Below, piece by piece: positions 13,715 through 19,789 of a stretch of DNA of 64,000 nucleotides. Under the pieces are notes generated by a model. The model saw only the letters and a program-made list of their open reading frames with translations. It searched no databases and was not told where the DNA came from. Positions within the stretch are counted from its first letter, which is position 1, and every line of letters begins with the position of its first letter. Origin of the DNA: Ligilactobacillus apodemi DSM 16634 = JCM 16172 (GTDB lineage Bacteria > Bacillota > Bacilli > Lactobacillales > Lactobacillaceae); NCBI RefSeq assembly GCF_001434405.1, contig NZ_AZFT01000053.1, positions 706,719 to 770,718 on the forward strand, given 5' to 3'. The position numbers and the translations under genes are program-made.

Positions 13715-14629
13715 ATGTGCGAAAAAAAAGATGGAAAAGTCATTAGCTTTATCAATATGAAAGGTGGTGTTGGGAAAACGACACTAAGTATTGGTATCGC
13801 TGACTATTTAGCTAATCATAAACATGAAAAAACTTTATTCATTGATATAGACCCCCAATTCAATGGGACACAAGGATTACTTGATTTTTACAAAAAGAAC
13901 GATACCGTTAAACTAATCGCCGAAAAAGAAAAAATAACACAAGCTAAAGCCCGAGAGTCACTCGATAATTATGAATATAATTTTTATACTGAAAAAATTA
14001 AAAAAGAGCGTAAAACTATCTACAGACTTTTTACCCCACAAACAGAACTCATTGAAGAGTATAGCTCGCCTAAAGACATTATCGTTAATTTAACTGAACA
14101 TCTAGATATTATCTGTGGTGATCTCAATCTGGTCCTAGCTAACAAAAGTAGTGATTATACATTTTTGAATAGACTTAATCGTTTCATTCTTGATGAAAAT
14201 ATTCGCGAAAAGTACAGCTATGTTATTATAGATTGCCCCCCTACCTTAACGGTTTATACAGATAGCGCCCTAATCGCATCCGATTATTATGTTATTCCCA
14301 ATAGAATTGATCGTTACTCAATTACTGGGATTGATTCTCTACAAAATTCTGTAAAAGCATTAAAAAAATCAACAAGTAGAGACTTGAAGTGCCTGGGTAT
14401 TATATATACAATGGTACCTACTGATATTGGAAAAAAACAGTCACGCATAAAACAAAGTTTTGAATCTCGAAAAGCAGTTAATGAACTTGATATTTTTGAT
14501 GCACAAACCCATATTTATAATGATATACAAGTTGGTATAACTGGCGGCACTTTACCAACCAGATACAAAAATTCTCGAGAAGATATTATTGCGATTGTTG
14601 AAGAATTATTACGTCGTGTCGAAAATTAA
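13715..14629 (+). CDS. ParA/Soj-like ATPase in the phage accessory island
   Basis: 304 residues. Deviant Walker A KGGVGKTT (residues 16-23), Walker A' FIDIDPQFNGTQGLL (near 45-60) and Walker B YVIIDCPPTL (near 170) show the ParA/MinD fold. There is no ParB gene or centromere-like repeat array next to it and the element is integrated, so plasmid partition is unlikely. It heads a three-gene unit (gaps of 15 bases and an overlap) introduced by leader motif A, between the lysogeny genes and the integrase, where phages carry defence and conversion genes. I infer a possible anti-phage or exclusion role; not proven. Confidence 0.8.
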   Translation: MCEKKDGKVISFINMKGGVGKTTLSIGIADYLANHKHEKTLFIDIDPQFNGTQGLLDFYKKNDTVKLIAEKEKITQAKARESLDNYEYNFYTEKIKKERKTIYRLFTPQTELIEEYSSPKDIIVNLTEHLDIICGDLNLVLANKSSDYTFLNRLNRFILDENIREKYSYVIIDCPPTLTVYTDSALIASDYYVIPNRIDRYSITGIDSLQNSVKALKKSTSRDLKCLGIIYTMVPTDIGKKQSRIKQSFESRKAVNELDIFDAQTHIYNDIQVGITGGTLPTRYKNSREDIIAIVEELLRRVEN

Positions 14630-14644
14630 AAAGGAGATAATACC

Positions 14645-14953
14645 ATGAATGAATTATATACATACAGAAATGAATTAAAAAATAAGATAATCCCCAAGTA
14701 TAAAATTATCGGAATCACTAGTGAGTTAATTTTATCTACAAAAATATTCAAAAACAATAAGGATCTTATTCCATTTCTCAATGATATTTTCTCTATTTCT
14801 TTTCGTCCTTATGTTATTCGTAGTAGAACACTAACTTTAGCTAGAATCACTCGCATAATAGACTCGTATTCAGATGCTGAACTATTTGCAACCAAAAACA
14901 AACTGTATGCATATATCGGAAGGATAATTGAAACAAATGATGCAGAACATTAA
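14645..14953 (+). CDS. Small partner of the ParA-like protein
   Basis: 102 residues, helical with basic patches, preceded by AAGGAGATAATACC. No motif recognised. It starts 15 bases after the ParA-like stop and overlaps the next gene, so the three are one transcription unit. Confidence 0.6.
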   Translation: MNELYTYRNELKNKIIPKYKIIGITSELILSTKIFKNNKDLIPFLNDIFSISFRPYVIRSRTLTLARITRIIDSYSDAELFATKNKLYAYIGRIIETNDAEH

Positions 14954-15563
14954 GCAGCAATTAAGGGCATCCTTGACTGCAATACAAGATGAGACGACAT
15001 CCTATCAATTAATAAATCAAGATATAGAATTTATCAGATTCATTTTGAAAAAAGTTGTATTTTTTAAGTTCTTATATTCTAAAAGATTCGAATGTACCCA
15101 TTGTAGTATTTTATCTACAGAATTTCTATATCTTTTAAAGTATTTTTGCGCTGGGGACTATCGTGCTTTCCTACTTTCAGAGAGAACTATCATCGAAACT
15201 TCTCTAAAAATTATAGTCCACTGTAATGAACGAATAACAACGACCGAACTTATTAAACGTGCAGACTTTTCTGGTGACGATAAATCGAGGGTTACGGATA
15301 TTTTCAAGAAAGATAGCCAAATTATACACCATAGTATAAGTATTGATGAAACAGATAATATTAATATGCTGGTTACTGACATGTTAAAAAAAAGCAATAA
15401 ACTCATAGACCCTAAGGAACGTCAAAAGGTAATCCGACAAAATATGGATGTTGTAAAAATTCTTATGAAAAGAATGATCTATCTATATGAAGAAGATATG
15501 TCTCTAATTTTTTTAAGGCAACTTGATATTCTTACTTTTTTGACAAACTATGAAATTAAATAA
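14928..15563 (+). CDS. All-helical protein, third gene of the ParA-like unit
   Basis: 211 residues from a TTG with GGAAGG just upstream; ATGs at 14,937 and 14,940 are alternatives. It is predicted all-helical. The middle contains GDYRAFLLSERTIIETSLKI and later DSQIIHHSIS. This recalls HEPN-type nuclease or Abi proteins in overall character, but the strict R-x4-6-H motif is not clear. Codons are AT-rich like the rest of the island. Function unknown; a toxin or effector of the unit is a reasonable guess. Confidence 0.55.
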   Translation: MKQMMQNIKQQLRASLTAIQDETTSYQLINQDIEFIRFILKKVVFFKFLYSKRFECTHCSILSTEFLYLLKYFCAGDYRAFLLSERTIIETSLKIIVHCNERITTTELIKRADFSGDDKSRVTDIFKKDSQIIHHSISIDETDNINMLVTDMLKKSNKLIDPKERQKVIRQNMDVVKILMKRMIYLYEEDMSLIFLRQLDILTFLTNYEIK

Positions 15564-15652
15564 ATTTTCATATGCGAAAAATATATTGGATAAGGTCTAT
15601 CCACGAGATAGATTATAGTAATTTCTTTACATTTAACTACGTAAAATAAATT

Positions 15653-15681
15653 GACCAAATACTGATGTCGCTAAAAGGCTG
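15653..15681 (+). promoter_or_regulatory. Accessory-gene leader motif, copy B
   Basis: Shares CCAAATACTGATG and CTAAAAGGCTG with the other copies, one base longer. It begins TTGACC, which could also be a -35 box. It ends 24 bases before the ATG at 15,706, followed by AAAAAGGGGAATTA. The 90 bases before it (15,564-15,652) contain only a weak hairpin (15,595-15,618). Confidence 0.75.
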
Positions 15682-15705
15682 CTACGTAAAAAGGGGAATT
15701 ATGAT

Positions 15706-16209
15706 ATGAATAAATATGATTTAGATAATTTGACTGAACAGGAAATAGCAAAACTAATAGAGAATGAAAAAAATCCAGAAAATTTGATGAACTATCAAGA
15801 CATTTATAATCAAATAGTTTCTACCCTAATATATGAGAGTGGCGCCTATCGTTGTAATGTGAAAGATTTAGAACGTAACATATTATATGAATTCACAGTC
15901 CATACTACTCCTATACAATCTAGATTTTCTATAGGTTTAAGATTTCTTGATGTAAAAAAACATTTACTTCGGTTAGATTTTGGTAATACTTTACGACACA
16001 AAAATAACCAAAATAAAGATAACGAATATGTTGTCTATGGATCGCACGCCCATATTTATTCATCTGATAATAAATATGAACCAAAAAACGTTATCCCCAT
16101 TAGTGATTTAGATGAATTCAAAAATTTAAAATATATCCGAGATGTCTTCCTTGAATACATACGTTATACTAATATAAAAGAAAGGACTGATCGTAATGTC
16201 ACAAGCTGA
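15706..16209 (+). CDS. First gene of a two-gene island unit, DUF6978-like
   Basis: 167 residues: a helical N-terminus (DLDNLTEQEIAKLIENE), then a beta-rich domain (GAYRCNVKDLERNILYEFTVHTT; LRLDFG; VVYGSHAHIYSS) and a C-terminal helix. It is commonly found before a DUF1828 gene in lactobacillus and streptococcus phages and I believe it is the family labelled DUF6978. It overlaps the next gene by 14 bases, so the products probably act together. A toxin-antitoxin or defence role is possible; I cannot show it. Confidence 0.6.
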   Translation: MNKYDLDNLTEQEIAKLIENEKNPENLMNYQDIYNQIVSTLIYESGAYRCNVKDLERNILYEFTVHTTPIQSRFSIGLRFLDVKKHLLRLDFGNTLRHKNNQNKDNEYVVYGSHAHIYSSDNKYEPKNVIPISDLDEFKNLKYIRDVFLEYIRYTNIKERTDRNVTS

Positions 16210-16984
16210 AAGTCTTAAAAATAGCTACATTGATTGGCTTAAAAAAGAACTAATATTTACAGACGTTGAGGATGGGTACATTTCTATCAGTACCCCCTTT
16301 GTAGATAACAATTACGATAATATAGAATTATTCGCAAAATTTGTCTCAAAAAGTCAAATTGAAGTAACCGATTTTGGTGAGACACTCTTTAATCTTGAAG
16401 ATAACGGTCTAAAAATCACTAAGCGGTCAAAGAATATATATCGGTTATTCGAAAATACCTTAAATGATTTTGGCATAGAGTACAACTCTAATACAGAGGC
16501 TCTCAGTATCACAACTGATGTACGGCGTTTTCCAACAGCTAAAAATAGATTGTTACAAGCTATCATGCGCATTAATGACCTATTATATTTAAGCAAAGAA
16601 AATGTTAATGCTACATTCAATGATATACTATCAAGTTTTCTTATTGATAACGAAATTTTATTTTCCCCTAATGTTGAAATAGTTGGAAAAAATGGTATAT
16701 CCTCTCATTTCGACTTTTCAATTCCCTTACCAGCCGGCAAGGATCGCCTTATAAAAACAGCTGCCCGACCTAATGATGTTAATCAAGCTAAAGTTTTTAA
16801 TTTTGATGTCAGAGAAACATCTAACACCAGAGATTCGAAGTACGTACTTTTACTTAATGACTCTAATAATGCGATCCGTGATCAAATGAAAATGAATGCT
16901 TTAGTCGGATTAGATGATAATTTAGCTGAAGTAATAGGATTTGAAAAGATTCAAAATGATCCTTCTTTATTGGTTGCTTCCTAA
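16196..16984 (+). CDS. DUF1828/DUF1829 protein
   Basis: 262 residues. The N-terminal half (DGYISISTPFVDNNYDNIELFAKF ... VTDFGETLFNLEDNG) is the DUF1828 pattern; the C-terminal half (FDFSIPL ... VFNFDVRET ... VLLLNDSN) is DUF1829. The family is widespread in phage and chromosomal islands and has no established activity. It follows its partner with a 14-base overlap. The unit carries leader motif B, and its transcript may end just before the small RNA promoter at 17,003. Confidence 0.75.
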   Translation: MSQAESLKNSYIDWLKKELIFTDVEDGYISISTPFVDNNYDNIELFAKFVSKSQIEVTDFGETLFNLEDNGLKITKRSKNIYRLFENTLNDFGIEYNSNTEALSITTDVRRFPTAKNRLLQAIMRINDLLYLSKENVNATFNDILSSFLIDNEILFSPNVEIVGKNGISSHFDFSIPLPAGKDRLIKTAARPNDVNQAKVFNFDVRETSNTRDSKYVLLLNDSNNAIRDQMKMNALVGLDDNLAEVIGFEKIQNDPSLLVAS

Positions 16985-17002
16985 GTCTATATTACTAATC
17001 CG

Positions 17003-17031
17003 TTGACCATTAACTAATACCGTGTGATAAT
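17003..17031 (+). promoter_or_regulatory. Promoter TTGACC-N17-GATAAT for a small RNA
   Basis: The -35 box TTGACC is at 17,003-17,008 and the -10 GATAAT at 17,026-17,031, with a 17-bp spacer. It begins 18 bases after the DUF1829 stop and points at the structured sequence 17,037-17,124. Confidence 0.55.
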
Positions 17032-17036
17032 ATGGT

Positions 17037-17124
17037 TACTGGGGGTTCGGCTCCACTATTTATATTTTTACGCGGGATTAATTTCCCCCAGCACGGTTAG
17101 TTCATGTACTAATCGCGCTTTTTT
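17037..17124 (+). ncRNA. Candidate small RNA with its own promoter and terminator
   Basis: About 85-90 bases without a reading frame. CTGGGGG (17,039-17,045) pairs with CCCCCAG (17,085-17,091). The next hairpin (17,091-17,118; arms GCACGGTTAGT and ACTAATCGCGC) is followed by TTTTTT and works as a terminator. The loop side contains GGGGTTCGGCTCC, like a T-arm, but no tRNA or tmRNA can be built from it. It lies between the DUF1829 gene and leader motif C. Confidence 0.6.
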
Positions 17125-17128
17125 ATTT

Positions 17129-17156
17129 GTCCAAATACTGATGACGTTAAAAGCTG
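17129..17156 (+). promoter_or_regulatory. Accessory-gene leader motif, copy C
   Basis: Identical to copy D over its whole 28 bp. It ends 25 bases before the lipoprotein ATG and is followed by AAAAAGGGGAATTA, as in copy B. It begins five bases after the small RNA's T-tract. Confidence 0.8.
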
Positions 17157-17181
17157 ATTACACATAAAAAGGGGAATTACT

Positions 17182-17784
17182 ATGTACAAAAAGAAATTAT
17201 TATCTTTTGCTTTATTGGGAGTTTGTTCCGTTGTTTTATCTGCTTGTGCTGGCTCGACTGATTCTAAAAAAGATACATCATCGAGTTCATCAAGTGCTAA
17301 AAATGAAGTTGTCTTGAAAAATACAGAACTTCGTAACAAATTTAATAGTATCAAAGTTGGCGATATTATGGATTCCGGAAATGGTGGTTCAACACTTGAT
17401 GAAGTTAAAAAATCACTAGGTAAGCCTACAAAATTTCAAGGCACTTCCGCTAAAACTGGTACTTGGACTAAAAATGGAATCACTATAATGCTTCACTTTG
17501 TAGACGATAAGGTTGTAACTAAGGATCTTAGCGGATTTAAATTTGGAAAACGTGAAGAAAAATTAACTTTAGATGCATTTAACCAGATCCAAACTGGTGC
17601 ATCATACGATGAAATCATCAAAAATTACGGTGAACCTGATAGTTTAAATGAACTGGTCATTAGTGGTGAAACAAAGATTACAGCTATTTGGTTAACTGGT
17701 ATCAAAGGTAGTTCGTATGCTAATGCAATGCTCAAGTTTACCAATGGTCAATTAACATCTAAAACACAATCAGAACTAAAATAA
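17182..17784 (+). CDS. Phage-encoded lipoprotein with DUF3862-type repeats, possible superinfection exclusion
   Basis: 200 residues. A lipoprotein signal peptide (KKKLLSFALLGVCSVVLSAC, lipobox LSAC with Cys near 21) is followed by a Ser-rich linker and two related domains (about 45-115 and 125-200). The second, LDAFNQIQTGASYDEIIKNYGEP ... LKFTNGQLTSKTQ (split here), is the DUF3862 form. Its site in the lysogeny module matches exclusion lipoproteins such as Ltp of streptococcal temperate phage TP-J34, which block DNA entry of related phages. Role by analogy. Confidence 0.8.
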   Translation: MYKKKLLSFALLGVCSVVLSACAGSTDSKKDTSSSSSSAKNEVVLKNTELRNKFNSIKVGDIMDSGNGGSTLDEVKKSLGKPTKFQGTSAKTGTWTKNGITIMLHFVDDKVVTKDLSGFKFGKREEKLTLDAFNQIQTGASYDEIIKNYGEPDSLNELVISGETKITAIWLTGIKGSSYANAMLKFTNGQLTSKTQSELK

Positions 17785-17796
17785 ATCAATTTACAG

Positions 17797-17818
17797 CCCG
17801 TCCTCGGTGGCGGGTTTT
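17797..17818 (+). terminator. Terminator of the lipoprotein gene
   Basis: CCCG (17,797-17,800) and CGGG (17,811-17,814) form a short GC hairpin followed by TTTT. The surrounding ~50 bases closely resemble the terminator after the Abi_2 gene (19,727-19,747). Confidence 0.6.
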
Positions 17819-17851
17819 ATAAGACACAAAAAAGAATTATATCAATAATAC

Positions 17852-17879
17852 GTCCAAATACTGATGACGTTAAAAGCTG
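17852..17879 (+). promoter_or_regulatory. Accessory-gene leader motif, copy D
   Basis: Identical to copy C. Unlike the other copies it lies 49 bases before its ATG (17,929), with extra A/T-rich sequence between motif and ribosome-binding site GTAAGGAG. Confidence 0.8.
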
Positions 17880-17928
17880 GATAGTATACCTATTCTCAAA
17901 ATAAACAAGTTGTAAGGAGTTTTATATA

Positions 17929-18360
17929 ATGGATGAAAGAAAAAAATTGCCACAAATACTCAAAATACTTGATGATACTACTGTAGTTGTAAATTTAGGA
18001 ACACGTGATGGCATTACGACTAAAGACTCACTTAATATATTAGATAAACACAAAATTACGTTAACGGATCCTTACACAAAAGAAATTCTCGGAAGTATCA
18101 GACAAATGAAAGAAAAACTTTTTGTAACAGAAGTTCACGAAAAATTTTGTATCTGTGTATCAAAATATACAAAAATTAAAAACCATAACCCAGCTATAGA
18201 AGCTTTGATGAAACCATTTGAGCCTCTAACTGGTGGAAAAAACAAACAAACCAAGCAAATTATCGGGAATTCTATGAATATAAACGACAATGAAGTTTCA
18301 GGCCTATATACACATAATACTGTTCACATAGGTGATGAAGTTTCTGTCGTTAAAAAATAA
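17929..18360 (+). CDS. Island gene of unknown function
   Basis: 143 residues, no signal peptide. A beta-rich segment (LDDTTVVVNLGTRDGITTKD, residues ~14-33) resembles small barrel domains where a hydrophobic strand is followed by xGxxDGI, and a second strand set lies near the C-terminus (NTVHIGDEVSVV). One CIC pair is present. It is preceded by leader motif D and followed at once by the Abi_2 leader RNA, but I see no evidence that it belongs to that system. Confidence 0.6.
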   Translation: MDERKKLPQILKILDDTTVVVNLGTRDGITTKDSLNILDKHKITLTDPYTKEILGSIRQMKEKLFVTEVHEKFCICVSKYTKIKNHNPAIEALMKPFEPLTGGKNKQTKQIIGNSMNINDNEVSGLYTHNTVHIGDEVSVVKK

Positions 18361-18368
18361 ATTTCATT

Positions 18369-18480
18369 GACGGTTGAGGTTGTACGTGTTACACTACTCT
18401 TAGTTTGAAAGGTACACCCAACAGAGTAGTGTGCACGAGATACCCCTCAATCGTCTTTAAGCACGATTGGGGGGTATTTT
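18369..18480 (+). ncRNA. Structured leader RNA of the Abi_2 gene with exclusive alternative folds
   Basis: Fold 1: outer stem of 11 bp, GACGGTTGAGG (18,369-18,379) with CCTCAATCGTC (18,445-18,455); inner stem of 15 bp with one bulge (18,385-18,400 with 18,423-18,437), loop 18,401-18,422. Fold 2: a 15-bp hairpin (18,440-18,454 with 18,463-18,477, loop of 8) followed by TTTT. The strand 18,445-18,454 is needed by both outer stem and hairpin, so they exclude each other. The hairpin also buries the GGGGGG that would serve as the ribosome-binding site for the gene at 18,483. Confidence 0.75.
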
Positions 18481-18482
18481 CG

Positions 18483-19724
18483 TTGAAAAATATTTTTGAT
18501 AAGCCATATGCGCCTGTTGAGCATATGATTAAAAAGTTGAAGGACAAAAAGTTAGTAATTACTGACGAAAACACTGTAGTGAAATTTCTAAACGATTTTG
18601 GCTACAATCGATTAATTAACGGCTATAAACGTCCTTTTGTTCAGAAAAACATTGATAATTTAGAAGTGTTTTCTGCTGGTGTAACTATTGATGATCTATA
18701 TTCTCTTTATGTCTTTGATTCTCAATTTAGAGAAGTCTTCCTAGCCAATGTCCTACAAATAGATAGTCACTTAGGAACCCTCTTAGGAAATTTAGTTGCA
18801 CAAAATTATAATGTGAATAGTCACAAAGATAACGATCCCAAAAATCCATGTCCTCAAATACCTTCTTACTTAAGCTCTAAATATTATCAAAATACAAGAT
18901 ATGCTCGAAGCACATTAGATCATATTAGAAAAAAGATTTTAAATAGTACAAAAGAAAATCCCACCGCATATTATCGAAATAATAAAAATCATGTTCCACC
19001 ATGGATTTTAGTTCAAAACATACCATTTGGAACATTGATAAGATTCTACAAAATACAAAAAGATATTATAAAAAATACTGTAGTTACATCTTTTTTACCA
19101 TGTAACATCAACAACGTTAATGAATTATCTAATACAAAACAATTATTTCTTCAAGCAACGGAAATTCTTAGAAACTTCCGAAACACTGCTGCTCATTCCT
19201 CTCCGATGTACTTAAAAAATGTTACGTTAGATAATGTCATTTCAAAAAAAACTTTATTTAAGTACCTAGGTAAAAATATCTTTCCTGTAGGCGATTCGAA
19301 AAAATATCTATCAGATAATAAACTATACATAGCTTTGCTATCACTAATACTGTTGGCTGGAGATGTAGGGCATAGAAAGTTTATACTTTCTCGATTACGT
19401 GAATTAGATGATGCTTATAAGGAGTCTGATGACTACAGAAACAATTATTTGCTATATCTAGAATATGCCAATCTACCGATAGACTATGTTCAACGCTTGA
19501 CAATTGCATCAGAACATCTATATAAATTAGAAAAAGATGGCAATAATTTTATCCTTAACGAAAGTATACATCAAATGGAGACTGTATATACTCTAAAAAA
19601 TAGTGCTGTTTTTCATGCCACTTGTGATTGTTCCAGATTGAAAAATAGATGTAATCCTCCGATTAGTTTACCTGAACAAGAAGCTATTTCTAAAGGTTTG
19701 AGGAAATGTAAGAATTGTTTTTAA
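18483..19724 (+). CDS. Abi_2 family (AbiD/AbiF-like) HEPN protein with a C-terminal zinc ribbon
   Basis: 413 residues from the TTG at 18,483. A longer frame starts at a TTG at 18,405 but runs through the structured leader, and family members begin near KNIFDKPYAPVEHMIKKLKD. The N-terminal region (LVITDENTVVKFLNDFGYNR ... INGYKRPF) and the helical core fit Abi_2. The HEPN motif R-x4-H is RNTAAH at residues 233-238. Such proteins are RNases that stop growth on infection. The last ~45 residues (FHATCDCSRLKNRC ... GLRKCKNCF) form an Ada-like metal-binding ribbon, an unusual addition. A terminator follows. Likely phage-exclusion function. Confidence 0.8.
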   Translation: MKNIFDKPYAPVEHMIKKLKDKKLVITDENTVVKFLNDFGYNRLINGYKRPFVQKNIDNLEVFSAGVTIDDLYSLYVFDSQFREVFLANVLQIDSHLGTLLGNLVAQNYNVNSHKDNDPKNPCPQIPSYLSSKYYQNTRYARSTLDHIRKKILNSTKENPTAYYRNNKNHVPPWILVQNIPFGTLIRFYKIQKDIIKNTVVTSFLPCNINNVNELSNTKQLFLQATEILRNFRNTAAHSSPMYLKNVTLDNVISKKTLFKYLGKNIFPVGDSKKYLSDNKLYIALLSLILLAGDVGHRKFILSRLRELDDAYKESDDYRNNYLLYLEYANLPIDYVQRLTIASEHLYKLEKDGNNFILNESIHQMETVYTLKNSAVFHATCDCSRLKNRCNPPISLPEQEAISKGLRKCKNCF

Positions 19725-19726
19725 GC

Positions 19727-19747
19727 CCCGTCCCCGTGGCGGGTTTT
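19727..19747 (+). terminator. Terminator of the Abi_2 gene
   Basis: CCCG (19,727-19,730) and CGGG (19,740-19,743) pair, followed by TTTT, two bases after the stop codon. It is a near copy of the terminator at 17,797-17,818, together with ~30 bases downstream. Confidence 0.6.
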
Positions 19748-19789
19748 AAAAACACATAAAAAGAACATACATTCGAAAGGAGTGATAAT

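Noticed and set aside
13715-14629. Plasmid-type partition module as the meaning of the ParA-like gene
   Set aside because: No ParB gene or centromere-like repeats nearby and the element carries an integrase and a tRNA junction.
17037-17124. tmRNA or tRNA-like gene suggested by GGGGTTCGGCTCC
   Set aside because: No acceptor stem, no tag reading frame and far too short; the T-arm-like string is isolated.
18405-18482. N-terminal extension of the Abi_2 protein from a TTG at 18,405
   Set aside because: It would be translated through the two stems of the leader RNA, has no ribosome-binding site, and the family starts near the residues encoded from 18,483.
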